The notes below the pieces were generated by a model that was not told the DNA's origin, did no database searches, and saw nothing but the letters and a program-made list of their open reading frames with translations. Below, one piece after another: positions 50,241-58,977 of a stretch of DNA of 64,000 nt. Every line of letters begins with the position of its first letter. The stretch's first letter is position 1. This stretch comes from Chryseotalea sp. WA131a (lineage in GTDB: Bacteria; Bacteroidota; Bacteroidia; Cytophagales; Cyclobacteriaceae). Location: the NCBI GenBank assembly GCA_025370075.1, contig CP073016.1, positions 4,278,001-4,342,000 on the forward strand. Reading direction: 5' to 3'. The position numbers and the translations under genes were made by a program.

Positions 50241-50456
50241 GTCTCCGAAATTAAAAATAGGATACCGACTAAACTAGTGGTATCTTTGACGCGCATTTAA
50301 GTAAAAGTGTCTTTTCAACAAGCTTTCCTGCTTTTGTTTGCCTCCTTACTTTAAAACTTTCTGATTGCTTTAGTGCGTTGATTAGTTTTTGCGACCGAAT
50401 AGATTAAAATCTATTCTTGAGAATGAGTTTTTTTAATTTTTAACAATTTATACACA
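50241..50456 (+). promoter_or_regulatory. cspA leader region with promoter motif and inverted repeats
   Basis: TATCTTTG (50281-50288) is a full TAnnTTTG match, giving a 5' leader of about 160 nt. The leader contains GAATAGATT-AA-AATCTATTC (50397-50416), a 9-bp stem with a 2-base loop, and GATACC...GGTATC flanks the promoter. Long structured cspA leaders are usual in other bacteria and can act as thermosensors. Confidence 0.5.
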
Positions 50457-50648
50457 ATGCAAGGAACAGTAAAGTTTTTTAATGAGACCAAAGGTTTTGG
50501 ATTCATTACACCCTCTAATTCAGGCGAAGACATCTTCGTACATGCTTCAGGTTTGGTTGACCAAATTCGCGAAAACGATAAGGTTGAATACGAAGAAGAA
50601 AGAGGCAAGAAAGGAATGAATGCCGTTAATGTTACCCTAGTGAACTAA
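50457..50648 (+). CDS. cspA: Cold shock protein, CspA family
   Basis: A 63-residue cold-shock domain protein: MQGTVKFFNETKGFGFITPSNSGEDIFVHASGL contains both RNP motifs (KGFGFIT and DIFVHAS). It is an RNA chaperone. It is monocistronic, with a leader of ~160 nt and its own terminator. Confidence 0.97.
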   Translation: MQGTVKFFNETKGFGFITPSNSGEDIFVHASGLVDQIRENDKVEYEEERGKKGMNAVNVTLVN

Positions 50649-50677
50649 GCGATTTCTTCTATAACATTAAAAAAAGA

Positions 50678-50703
50678 AAACCGTTGCGAGACGGTTTTTT
50701 TTT
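50678..50703 (+). terminator. Terminator after cspA
   Basis: AAAACCGT and ACGGTTTT form an 8-bp stem with loop TGCGAG, followed by a T run. Confidence 0.9.
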
Positions 50704-50736
50704 GCATTAGAAATAAGACAGAAGTAGAGATTCTTG

Positions 50737-51777
50737 TTAGGGACTAACCAAGTTTACAGAGAAATTTATAAAAAGTGAATTGCTCAACGAATTCTCAAAC
50801 AAGTAAGGCTGGTCGCCAAAACCCCGGAAAAATTCATGCTGATCGACATGAAAGCGCGTGTTGTAACGCAGCCCCGCTTGCAACGAAAACCAGATGAAAT
50901 CTTTGATAGATCGCTCGAACGTAAACCGAATACGCAATTCACTTCTACGCAATTCTAAGTTATCGAAGCCGGGCGTAAACTCGTTGCCACGGTTGCGGAT
51001 TAAATAACTATTGCCTTCCAGTTCATACCCAAAAAAAGCGAGTGTTCTTGAATTGAATGTCCTGCGCAAATTTGCCCGAGCAGGAAACAAAGCCTCCACG
51101 CCCCACTTGCGACTGGGGAATGTGTAGTTGTATAGGAACACCGGCAGATAATTCAGTTCACCAATTCGGTACGTGCGCGCCAAACCAAAACCGTATTGAA
51201 GTCGGTCGTGTTTTTTCCAACCGTAAATTGCCGTGGCCGAAATTTTTGCAGTGCTCATCGATTGGAAATTTTCAAACGAATAATTTCCGTTCAAATCGGC
51301 CGAACCATTCACAATTAAAAAATTAATTTCATTGAATGGCTTGAAGAGCGTGAAATTGATACCCATGGTACGCAAGCCATACGCCTGAAGCGAACGTGCA
51401 AGCGGATGTGTGGCAGCACTGCCGAAACTGTAAAAGTTCTCCCAATAGGTGGCACCAACATTTAGCAATAAATTCGTTTTTGAAATAATGGGAGCATTGA
51501 CTGCTATGCGTAAGCCATTGTTGTTTTGGTTTTGGATGGACTGAGGCGAAATGCTAGCCACTCCACCTAAATCAGCTTGATAACTGCCTTGAAAGTCGTA
51601 GCCAATCGAAATCAATTTATTCGGGCTGATGTCAAAAACTTTAGAGGTGCAAAAACGCTTGGCACCACCCGCCAATTCTGCTTCCCCATACATACTGTAA
51701 TCTTCAACAGTATCTGCCTCTTGTGCCGACAAACCATAAGCTACAGACAGAGCAGTTACAAGTAACAACCACTTCAT
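50737..51777 (-). CDS. DUF6268-like outer membrane beta-barrel protein
   Basis: A 346-residue exported protein with signal peptide LLLVTALSVAYGLSAQ. Repeated beta-strand patterns follow: NKLISIGYDFQGSYQADLGG, NNGLRIAVNAPIISKTNLLLNVGATYWENF, and LELRRSELRIRFTFERSIKDFIWFSLQAGLRYNTRF, ending with SLFINFSVNLVSP, a C-terminal strand typical of outer membrane barrels. I recall DUF6268 as the best family. Function unknown. Confidence 0.7.
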   Translation of the reverse strand: MKWLLLVTALSVAYGLSAQEADTVEDYSMYGEAELAGGAKRFCTSKVFDISPNKLISIGYDFQGSYQADLGGVASISPQSIQNQNNNGLRIAVNAPIISKTNLLLNVGATYWENFYSFGSAATHPLARSLQAYGLRTMGINFTLFKPFNEINFLIVNGSADLNGNYSFENFQSMSTAKISATAIYGWKKHDRLQYGFGLARTYRIGELNYLPVFLYNYTFPSRKWGVEALFPARANLRRTFNSRTLAFFGYELEGNSYLIRNRGNEFTPGFDNLELRRSELRIRFTFERSIKDFIWFSLQAGLRYNTRFHVDQHEFFRGFGDQPYLFENSLSNSLFINFSVNLVSP

Positions 51778-51795
51778 AAAAATATTTTTTAAGAA

Positions 51796-52245
51796 TTATT
51801 TCTTCTTTAGTTGTATGCGTTTCCACACATCGGTGCGACCAAAGAGCGAAACTCCAATAAAGCCTCTCACATCAAGGGTATTTTCATCGGTCATTTTTAT
51901 GGTGCAACTGTAAGTACTTCCGTTTTCGGGGTCGTAAATCGTGCCATCCTCCCAAGCTTTTTCACCTTTGAAAGAAAAATCTTTTATCAATTTGTATCCC
52001 AGCAATGGCACGGTACGAAGTTTTTCATCGGGATTATTTTTATCAACCTTGGGTTTCCCTTCTTCGTTTAGCGGCTCGCGTAGCCACACTACTTTTCCGA
52101 AAAATTTGTCCCCCACTTTGTCAATTTTTACCCGAGCTTTTCCACTGCCTGTTTCCCAAACGCCCAAAATAGCGTCTCCTTCAGACTGGGCAAAACAAAT
52201 TACAGTTAGTAAGCAAAGAGTGTTTAAAAGAATAAGCTTTTTCAT
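51796..52245 (-). CDS. DUF2147 protein
   Basis: 149 residues from the ATG at 52245: signal peptide LILLNTLCLLTVICFAQ, then GDAILGVWETGSGKARVKIDKVGDKFFGKVVWLREPLNEEGKPKVDKNNPDEKLRTVPLLGYKLIKDF, GTIYDPENGSTYSCTIKMTDENTLDVRGFIGVSLFGRTDVWKRI. All family-specific blocks are present. Periplasmic, beta-rich, unknown function. An upstream in-frame extension has no signal and is rejected. Confidence 0.9.
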   Translation of the reverse strand: MKKLILLNTLCLLTVICFAQSEGDAILGVWETGSGKARVKIDKVGDKFFGKVVWLREPLNEEGKPKVDKNNPDEKLRTVPLLGYKLIKDFSFKGEKAWEDGTIYDPENGSTYSCTIKMTDENTLDVRGFIGVSLFGRTDVWKRIQLKKK

Positions 52246-52380
52246 ATCAATAGTATTAACAGTATCAGAAGATAACAGTAATACTATCAAATTGTTTAAC
52301 CCAGGCCTTGGGTTAGAAAAAATATTGCTATTTCAAAATGACGAATCCTGACTGTAATCGTCAGGCTTGTCAGGGTAAAC

Positions 52381-53847
52381 CTATTTCCAAATAGACTTCA
52401 AAAGCCACGAATTTTTAATGGTGGCTTTACCGAACGATTTGATATTGAATGACTTGGATTTAAAAAAGAATTGTTCACCAAAAGTAATTTCACCCCCGTT
52501 GGCAAATACTTCTACAATGGATTGATCAATAAAAATCTGAAGTGTGATGGTATTTTCAGAAGTCACCATAGCCTTTTCAAGGGAGCCAAAATCTTCCTGA
52601 AAATCAATGCGGCCCGCTTTGCTTCGGTCTATAAAAAGTTGATGCGAGGTAGCATCGTACCCAATCATCAACTCGTCTCCATCGGTTGATTGCAACTTGA
52701 TACCTGCATCCGATTTTTGAAGTTCAACTTCCAACTCAATTGGTTCGGTAATATTTTCCAATGTTTTCAATTCCTCTTTTCTGAGTTCGGTAATGGATTC
52801 AAGGGGTTGCTGAATCAAAACAAATTTTCCATTACTCTTTTTTAGTGAGATTTCTCTTGGTAAGGAAAACGCCCCGCGCCAAGGCGAAGTGGGGATTTGA
52901 TTTCCATATGTCCAGTTATTTAGCCAGCCCAACATTATTTTTTTATCGAGGTTGTTGAAGACGATGCCCGCATAAAAATCTTTTCCATAATCAACATAGT
53001 GAGCGGTGGTGTCATCTGCTTGGAAGGTGGTACCATCAAAATCGCCCACAAAATATTGCATGCCCACAAACTTTGGCCCTGCTGGATGGCTTCCTGAAAG
53101 GGATAACACCCATTTTGTTTTGTTTTCGTTTTCGATCGGCAGCTCGTACAGATCCGGGCATTCCCAAATTCTATTCCTGTCACCTGCATCACCAAACTCG
53201 CTTATTAATTTCCATTCTTTTAAATTAGTGGATGAATAGAATTGAACCTTGTATAAATCAGGCACCACCAACACCAGCACCCACTTTTGTTGTGGCTCGT
53301 ACCAAAAAATTTTTGGGTCGCGAAAATCTTTCCGCTGAATGTCGAGTATAGGATTTTTATCGTAGCGTTTCCAACTTCTTCCTTTATCAGTGCTGTAGGC
53401 CAAGCTTTGGTGTTGCGTCACGGCTTGATTGTTTTTATGAACATGCGAAGTATAAATGGCGACCATCGCATTTGCACCAAATCCTGCCGTGTTGTTTTTA
53501 TCAATGACAGCAGTGCCCGAAAAAATCATGGTGCTATCGCCCGTGGCGGGGTCTTGATATTCCTCTATTGCAATCGGCAAGTGTTTCCAATGCAACAAAT
53601 CGTTGCTGACCGCGTGTCCCCAACTCATGTGGCCCCAGGTATCACCATACGGATTGTATTGGAAGAACAAATGATACTCGCCATCGAAATACACCAAGCC
53701 ATTCGGGTCGTTCATCCAATTTTTTTCAGGGGAGAAATGAAGTTGGGGGCGGTATGTTTCTAAGTAAGTTGATTCCATTTTCTTTGAAGGAGAAGTGCAG
53801 GCTGTCACTACAGCCAATAAAAGAATGAAATGAATGAATCTATACAT
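52381..53847 (-). CDS. GH32 glycoside hydrolase (levanase/inulinase-type) lipoprotein
   Basis: A 488-residue fructan hydrolase. Lipoprotein signal FILLLAVVTAC; the nucleophile motif WMNDPNG is at residues 44-50 (Asp47), the stabiliser RDPKIFWYEP near 172, and the acid/base ECPDLYEL near 230. A C-terminal beta-sandwich (~345-488) completes the GH32 architecture. It acts on the cell surface or in the periplasm on beta-fructofuranosides; exact linkage unclear. The msrB stop lies 1 bp before its ATG, so the two are one transcript. Confidence 0.93.
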   Translation of the reverse strand: MYRFIHFILLLAVVTACTSPSKKMESTYLETYRPQLHFSPEKNWMNDPNGLVYFDGEYHLFFQYNPYGDTWGHMSWGHAVSNDLLHWKHLPIAIEEYQDPATGDSTMIFSGTAVIDKNNTAGFGANAMVAIYTSHVHKNNQAVTQHQSLAYSTDKGRSWKRYDKNPILDIQRKDFRDPKIFWYEPQQKWVLVLVVPDLYKVQFYSSTNLKEWKLISEFGDAGDRNRIWECPDLYELPIENENKTKWVLSLSGSHPAGPKFVGMQYFVGDFDGTTFQADDTTAHYVDYGKDFYAGIVFNNLDKKIMLGWLNNWTYGNQIPTSPWRGAFSLPREISLKKSNGKFVLIQQPLESITELRKEELKTLENITEPIELEVELQKSDAGIKLQSTDGDELMIGYDATSHQLFIDRSKAGRIDFQEDFGSLEKAMVTSENTITLQIFIDQSIVEVFANGGEITFGEQFFFKSKSFNIKSFGKATIKNSWLLKSIWK

Positions 53848-53848
53848 A

Positions 53849-54298
53849 TTATGCCTTGTCTTTTAGTACCAAACTTGCAGAGTTAATACAATACCGTAGT
53901 CCACTTGGTGCGGGACCATCTGGGAAAACGTGGCCGAGATGTGCATCGCACACATTGCACAACACTTCTACACGTACCATGCCGTAACTTTTATCGCTGT
54001 GATAGGCGATGGCATTTTCTTCTACGGGCTGTGTAAAACTTGGCCAACCTGTGCCCGATTCAAATTTTACGCGCGAATCAAACAATGGAGTGCCACAGCA
54101 CAAACAACCATACAAACCCGGCTCGTGCGCTTCACAGTATTCTCCTGTAAAGGCTCGCTCGGTTCCTTTGAGTCGTGTGATTTGAAATTGTTCCGCGGTC
54201 AGTTGTTTTTTCCACTCCTCATTTGTTTTTTCAACGCGATGGGTAGGTTTTGGATTTCCTTTTGCGCTAAATTGAAGTACTTCTTTCCAGGTGAGCAT
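53849..54298 (-). CDS. msrB: Peptide-methionine (R)-S-oxide reductase
   Basis: A 149-residue MsrB that repairs methionine-R-sulfoxide. Zinc cysteines CLCC and CNVC, the GTGWPSFTQPV block, HLGHVFPDGPAPSGLRYCINSASL with the catalytic Cys in RYCIN. No signal peptide, so cytoplasmic. Co-transcribed with the GH32 gene. Confidence 0.96.
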   Translation of the reverse strand: MLTWKEVLQFSAKGNPKPTHRVEKTNEEWKKQLTAEQFQITRLKGTERAFTGEYCEAHEPGLYGCLCCGTPLFDSRVKFESGTGWPSFTQPVEENAIAYHSDKSYGMVRVEVLCNVCDAHLGHVFPDGPAPSGLRYCINSASLVLKDKA

Positions 54299-54382
54299 AG
54301 TAATTGGTTAGAGAAATTATATTACAGGGAAAGATACAGAAAAGTTTCGTTTGGCGTTTTAGAATACCAAACCTAATTATCT

Positions 54383-55741
54383 ATGCCAAACCCCATAAGG
54401 CTAGTCTCCATTTCCCTTGCTATCCTTGTTATTAGCAAAGCATATCCTCAAAAAGGTGGTGAGCAAATCAAATCTTTTCAACTCTCCATTGCCCCTGCGC
54501 TCGGCACCAACGGCCTTCAGCCAGGCAGTTTCACCAATCATATTTCAATCAATCTTACCTCTGGATATTCTGCTAAGAATTTAGCTTTCGAATTAGCTAC
54601 TTTTTCTAACCTAAATACAAATGGCACGCGCGGACTTCAGTTTGCAGGACTAGCAAACATAACTGGAGGAAATGCATTTGCTTCGCTTTCTAAAAAGGAA
54701 GTAGACCAAAAACTAAAAAGTGGTTTCAATTCACATTTGGCAGGAGCGCAATTTTCTGGCTTGACCAACATTGTGGTAGATGAAATTTTTGGGATGCAAT
54801 TGACGGGCGGAATAAATTTGGGCAAAAACGCATTGTTTGGAGTTCAGGTAGCTGGCGTATCCAATATTGTTTATAAATATTCATTTGGTGTGCAACTCGC
54901 TGGGGTATCTAATGTTTCGGTCTCGTCCATGGATGGAGTGCAAGTGGCAGCACTTGCCAATCGCACCGAAGGGGGATTGTTTGGTTTTCAACTTGGGGCT
55001 TTTAATCATGCTGGCTATACGGAAGGAATCAACTCGTTTGAAAGTAAAAACCCTTGGGGTGTACAGATTGGACTTTTCAATTTTGCAGAGCGCATGAATG
55101 GGTTTCAAATTGGGTTAATCAATCGCGCCAAGCAATCGCAAGGAACGCAAATTGGGTTAATCAATTTTTATAGACGTGGCAAAGTAGTTGGAACCAAAGA
55201 TGGAACTGCGATTGGTTTGCTGAATTTTGGAGAGGTGAATTATGGGGCTGTCTATTCCACTGATTTATTTGCTTTCAATTATGAAATAGCAACGGGTAAC
55301 AGAAAAAATGGTCGCATCAAGCTTGATTCAAAAAATGTGTATTGGGTAAACTCATTGGTGTATTCTAGAAATGCGTTAAATCATGGAGCATGGGCGATGG
55401 GTTTCGGAATAAAGAAAATGTTTTTTAGTCGCTCAGATTTGCCGGGTATGATGGAATTTCGATTTTTAAGTTATGGAATGGATTTTCAACACGTGAGTTT
55501 TAGGGCAGGCCAAATTACAAAAAACTTGAGCCTACTTTCACGATTGAAAATGGAGATTGGAACCAGGCTTGCACCTAAACTATATGGCGTTTACCTATTT
55601 GGTGGACTCACCTACAATTGTTATTGGACAGACAGCGACAATACGCTTGCTCCTGCTTTTCTAAAACAGCAAACCCAACACAACAACCAAACTTTTGAAT
55701 TTTGGCCAGGATTTATTCTTGGTGTAACGATACACGGCTAG
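54383..55741 (+). CDS. LA_2272-type surface repeat protein
   Basis: A 452-residue exported protein. After a signal-like N-terminus (LVSISLAILVISKAYPQ) come many degenerate repeats of ~17-25 residues built on F/G-G-V/M-Q-L/V-A/T-G-x-x-N (GMQLTGGINLG, GVQVAGVSNIVYK, GVQLAGVSNVSV, GVQVAALANRTEG, GFQLGAFNHAGYT, GVQIGLFNFAERMN, GFQIGLINRAKQSQ, GTQIGLINFYRRG). This is the LA_2272-type surface repeat pattern. The C-terminal ~130 residues are barrel-like. Function unknown. Confidence 0.85.
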   Translation: MPNPIRLVSISLAILVISKAYPQKGGEQIKSFQLSIAPALGTNGLQPGSFTNHISINLTSGYSAKNLAFELATFSNLNTNGTRGLQFAGLANITGGNAFASLSKKEVDQKLKSGFNSHLAGAQFSGLTNIVVDEIFGMQLTGGINLGKNALFGVQVAGVSNIVYKYSFGVQLAGVSNVSVSSMDGVQVAALANRTEGGLFGFQLGAFNHAGYTEGINSFESKNPWGVQIGLFNFAERMNGFQIGLINRAKQSQGTQIGLINFYRRGKVVGTKDGTAIGLLNFGEVNYGAVYSTDLFAFNYEIATGNRKNGRIKLDSKNVYWVNSLVYSRNALNHGAWAMGFGIKKMFFSRSDLPGMMEFRFLSYGMDFQHVSFRAGQITKNLSLLSRLKMEIGTRLAPKLYGVYLFGGLTYNCYWTDSDNTLAPAFLKQQTQHNNQTFEFWPGFILGVTIHG

Positions 55742-56103
55742 CCATTTCTTTTTAACTCAATGATTAAATCTTCTGCGTTTAAAGAAAAGTTAACCGGTTG
55801 TGGATTGTAGCCATCCGTGGGGTAAAAGCTTTTGTTGTAGTTGCTGCACATCACGTTTTTGAAGGTGACGGTTTTTATCAAGTAGTTTTCCTCTGCATGA
55901 AAAACTTTCACTTTTAGATCTTTTCTGTCGGATGCGCCTCTCAAACATCAATCCAATAAAGATTGATCTACTTTGTTGCTTTTAATTCCCAAGCTAATGC
56001 TAACGCTGGCAATAATGTTTTCAGGTGTAGAGGGGACAAAAGAATAGTTCACATTGTCGAGCGGATATTCTTTTCCGTCTATTTCAATTTTAATTCTTAT
56101 CAT
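55738..56103 (-). pseudogene. TssD/Hcp-like type VI tube protein gene with an in-frame TGA
   Basis: From an ATG at 56103 the frame reads MIRIKIEIDGKEYPLDNVNYSF, the start typical of Bacteroidota TssD (Hcp) proteins, then reaches TGA at 55948-55950 (...DQSLLD, TGA). It continues in the same frame as CLRGASDRKDLKVKVF to KNVMCSNYNKSFYPTDGYNPQPVNFSLNAEDLIIELKRNG. The total of 121 codons fits TssD, and a Trp (TGG) at the stop would restore it. No other T6SS gene is here. It is a nonsense pseudogene, unless UGA is read through or the base is an error. Confidence 0.7.
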
Positions 56104-56172
56104 GAAAAGCAGTTTATAGGTAGCAAAAAGGAATGAAGTAAAAATGGTAAGAAAAATTTTATGGAATTGTTT

Positions 56173-56976
56173 TTATCTCACTTTTATTTTCCTCACCAAT
56201 TTCGAAAATAACTTGGGAAAAAATCGTTTGGTATAAACGCCAAAAACCTCTTTCGCACCGCCAATGTATACTTCTTCTTTTTTGTGTTGGATGGCTTTGA
56301 TGATTTGAGAGGCACAATAATCTGGTGTCAAACCTTTGTCGGTAGTTTTGTCCATCTCGTTCAGTTTGGAGCCATCGCCTGTAACTGCATTGAGGGTGAT
56401 GTTGGTACGAATCCAACCCGGGCAAATTAACGTAACGAAAATGTTTTCTTTCCACACTTCCGCACGAAGTGAATCAAAGAATCCGTGCAGGGCATGTTTT
56501 GCAGCGGCATAACCGGAGCGATAGGGTGTTCCAATGATGCCCATTACGCTGCTAATGGTTACATAGTGCCCCGATTTTCTACTTAAAAAATGAGGCAACA
56601 AATATTTTGTAAGCGCTAGCGTGCCGAAATAATCAACTTCCATCACATACCGGTCTACTTCTATCAATGTATCTTTTGCCAAACTGCGCTGACTGATTCC
56701 GCCATTGTTGATAAGGATATCAACGTGGCCAAAAAATTGAATGGCCGCTTGGGTACTGAACTCTAATGTTTCTGATTTCGATAAGTCTAACGGCAATATG
56801 CGTATATCCGGTTGCACAGCCGTGGGGCAATTGCCTTTTACCCTTTCGAGCTCTTCTTTTCTGCGGGCCGAGAGAATGAGTTTGCAATTTTGTTTTGCTA
56901 GCGAATACACCAATGCCTCACCAATTCCAGAGGATGCGCCTGTAACCCAAACTACTTTTGATGTTAGTGATGACAT
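56173..56976 (-). CDS. Short-chain dehydrogenase/reductase
   Basis: 267 residues from the ATG at 56976 (MSSLTSKVVWVTGASSGIGEALV). Rossmann motif TGASSGIG, NNGG in DILINNGGISQRS, catalytic Ser/Tyr/Lys in TISSVMGIIGTPYRSGYAAAKHAL, and PGWIRT. The C-terminal part (KKEEVYIGGAKEVFGVYTKRFFPKLFSKLVRKIKVR) is basic and may attach to membranes, as in DHRS7-type enzymes. Substrate unknown. It overlaps no neighbour from this start. Confidence 0.9.
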   Translation of the reverse strand: MSSLTSKVVWVTGASSGIGEALVYSLAKQNCKLILSARRKEELERVKGNCPTAVQPDIRILPLDLSKSETLEFSTQAAIQFFGHVDILINNGGISQRSLAKDTLIEVDRYVMEVDYFGTLALTKYLLPHFLSRKSGHYVTISSVMGIIGTPYRSGYAAAKHALHGFFDSLRAEVWKENIFVTLICPGWIRTNITLNAVTGDGSKLNEMDKTTDKGLTPDYCASQIIKAIQHKKEEVYIGGAKEVFGVYTKRFFPKLFSKLVRKIKVR

Positions 56977-56977
56977 G

Positions 56978-57358
56978 TTATGCCGTTTTTTCTGAAACAC
57001 TTTTTTTATCCTCGGCATACACCCAAATAGTATAGATGCCAATGGCGGTGCCGATGGGGAAGGAGAACAGTTTGAAGCAACCTAAAATCAGCACGAGCGT
57101 GAGTGCCCAACTTTTACCTTGCAGCAAGGCTCCACCCCCAATAATGGATGGGATGGAGAAAAGCACAATAATAATAGCAACAATGATATTGATGAACGGA
57201 ACAATCCATTCAAAAACCCATCGAGTATTCTCTTCTGCGCTGTCTGCGATAAATGGAATGAGCGATGAAATGAGCACACTCAACAAGAGCATTCCGATGA
57301 ATTGCAGAATACCCGTAACAATGTAAAGGATACCGACTACTCGTTTGTGACTTTCCAT
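56978..57358 (-). CDS. Small polytopic membrane protein
   Basis: A 126-residue protein with four hydrophobic segments (VVGILYIVTGILQFIGMLLLSVLISSLIPFI, IVPFINIIVAIIIVLFSIPSIIGGGALL, WALTLVLILGCFKLFSFPIGTAIGIYTIWVYA) and a charged tail. It resembles DUF4064-like small membrane proteins, but I do not assign a family firmly. It is immediately upstream of the SDR and 12 bp downstream of folA, on the same strand. Confidence 0.7.
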   Translation of the reverse strand: MESHKRVVGILYIVTGILQFIGMLLLSVLISSLIPFIADSAEENTRWVFEWIVPFINIIVAIIIVLFSIPSIIGGGALLQGKSWALTLVLILGCFKLFSFPIGTAIGIYTIWVYAEDKKSVSEKTA

Positions 57359-57370
57359 ACTGTTTAGAAG

Positions 57371-57874
57371 TTAGTTTATTTTATCGTACACGACAAAGTC
57401 AAAGGCATAGTGATGACGCTCATCAATGGGATGATGTTTCCGTGAAGTTTCTTTCCAGTCCTTTGACGAAAAGGACGGAAAAAAAGTATCGCCTGCAAGT
57501 TCTGTCTGAATCTCAGTTAAATACATGCACTGGGTGAGCGGGAATGCGAGTTGGTAGATTTCTGCTCCGCCAATGATAAAAAGTTCCGGTTCATTATTTT
57601 GTTTGGCGATGTTGATAGCTTCTTGCAAAGAATTTACTGTTAAACATCTTTCGGCCTTCCAGTTTGGTTGACGTGTAACAACAATATTGGTTCGGTTCGG
57701 CAGTGGCCTAAATTTTTCAGGTATCGAATCATAATTTTTTCTGCCCATCACCACATGATGCCCTTTTGTGGTTTGCATGAAATACTTCAGATCATCGGGC
57801 AAGTGCCAGGGCAAGTCGTTGTTCTTACCAATGACATGGTTTTTTGTGAGCGCTGCGATGAGGGAGATTATCAT
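57371..57874 (-). CDS. folA: Dihydrofolate reductase
   Basis: A 167-residue DHFR: MIISLIAALTKNHVIGKNNDLPWHLPDDLKYFMQTTKGHHVVMGRKNYDSIP with the active-site acid (D in LPDDL), then TNIVVTRQ and IIGGAEIYQLAFPLTQCMYLTEI. It reduces dihydrofolate to tetrahydrofolate with NADPH. A repeat-rich gene-free stretch of ~135 bp separates it from fmt. Confidence 0.96.
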   Translation of the reverse strand: MIISLIAALTKNHVIGKNNDLPWHLPDDLKYFMQTTKGHHVVMGRKNYDSIPEKFRPLPNRTNIVVTRQPNWKAERCLTVNSLQEAINIAKQNNEPELFIIGGAEIYQLAFPLTQCMYLTEIQTELAGDTFFPSFSSKDWKETSRKHHPIDERHHYAFDFVVYDKIN

Positions 57875-57887
57875 TTTTTGAATACAG

Positions 57888-58011
57888 GAGTTAGGATCTA
57901 GGAGTTAGGGATTGGGGATTAGGCATTGGGCATACAATCACTCACCACCTTTTACCACTTACTTCTTTATTACTAGTTACTGAATACCGAATACTGTTTA
58001 CCGAACACCAT
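57888..58011. repeat. Low-complexity dispersed repeat (GGAGTTAGGGATTGGGGATTAGG / ACCACTTACC type)
   Basis: Gene-free stretch of imperfect TTAGG/ATTGGGG units followed by TACCACTTAC/ACCGAATACC units. The last copies reach the C-terminal codons of fmt (58012-58020). Confidence 0.6.
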
Positions 58012-58950
58012 CTACCACTTACCAACCACCAACTGATTTCCTCTAAAAAACTCATCTACCTTCATCCGTTTCTTTCCTTCGGGTTGGAATTCCTCAACTG
58101 AAATATAGCCATCCAGTGTTTTGATGTAAAGATACGTTTTGTTATCGGTTTCAAAATGGCCGACTGCCGACTGCCGACTGCCGATTGCCTCCTTCAAACT
58201 ACACTTAAAGATTTTATATTGCTTTCCGTCAACAATCGTCCACGCGGCAGGATAGGGACTTAAGCCTCTTACGAAATCATAAACCTGCTCGCTGGTTTGG
58301 TTCCAATTTATGGCACACGTCTCTTTAAAAATTTTGGGAGCGTGTTTTAGTTCTCCAGATTCTCTTTGAGGTTCGTTTGGATAGAAACCTTTTTCGATTG
58401 CTTGTACAGTTTTCAAAACCAGGTTAGCGCCTTTTTTCATCAATCGTTCGTACAGCATACCCACATCATCCAAAGGATGGATGGTTTCTTTTTCTTGAAA
58501 GACAATGCTGCCCGTATCGATTTCATGTTTGAGAAAAAAAGTAGTAACACCCGTTTCTTTTTCACCATTGATAATAGCCCAATTGATTGGGGCGGCACCG
58601 CGATATTGTGGAAGCAACGATGCGTGCAAATTAAAAGTGCCAAAGGCAGGCATTGCCCACACCGCCTCTGGCAACATGCGAAAAGCTACCACCACTTGCA
58701 AGTTTGCTTGATAACTTTTTAGCTCAGTTATAAATTCTGGCGACTTTAAATTGGTGGGCTGCAAAACGGGGATGTTGTGTTGCAGGGCAAACTCCTTGAC
58801 GGGCGAAGCACCTAATTTTTGCCCGCGCCCTTGCGGTTTGTCGGGTGCGGTAATCACGGCCGCTACATTAAATTGATGTTGAACGAGTATTGCCAAACTG
58901 GGTACAGCAAACTCAGGTGTGCCCATGAAGATGATGCGGAGGTTGTTCAT
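58012..58950 (-). CDS. fmt: Methionyl-tRNA formyltransferase
   Basis: 312 residues from the ATG at 58950 (MNNLRIIFMGTPEFAVPSLAIL); the TTG 27 bp upstream is rejected. Catalytic domain: HASLLPQYRGAAPINWAIINGEKETGVTTFFLKHEIDTG with the Asn-His-Asp formyl-transfer site. The C-terminal domain has GLSPYPAAWTI and EFQPEGKKRMKVDEFFRG. The loop KEAIGSRQSAVGHFETDN in the C-terminal domain is encoded by four CGACTGC heptamers and replaces the usual short turn. nth lies just upstream on the same strand. Confidence 0.95.
   Translation of the reverse strand: MNNLRIIFMGTPEFAVPSLAILVQHQFNVAAVITAPDKPQGRGQKLGASPVKEFALQHNIPVLQPTNLKSPEFITELKSYQANLQVVVAFRMLPEAVWAMPAFGTFNLHASLLPQYRGAAPINWAIINGEKETGVTTFFLKHEIDTGSIVFQEKETIHPLDDVGMLYERLMKKGANLVLKTVQAIEKGFYPNEPQRESGELKHAPKIFKETCAINWNQTSEQVYDFVRGLSPYPAAWTIVDGKQYKIFKCSLKEAIGSRQSAVGHFETDNKTYLYIKTLDGYISVEEFQPEGKKRMKVDEFFRGNQLVVGKW
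58161..58188. repeat. Tandem CGACTGC heptamers inside fmt
   Basis: CGACTGC, CGACTGC, CGACTGC, CGATTGC in a row inside the fmt reading frame. Gain or loss of one unit (7 bp) would shift the frame; three units keep it. Confidence 0.85.
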
Positions 58951-58977
58951 AGGTGCAAAAGTACTTTTTGAATTCAA

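Noticed and set aside
55942..55950. UGA in the TssD-like gene as selenocysteine
   Set aside because: No SECIS-like hairpin was identified after the codon and the expected residue is a Trp; a point mutation is simpler.
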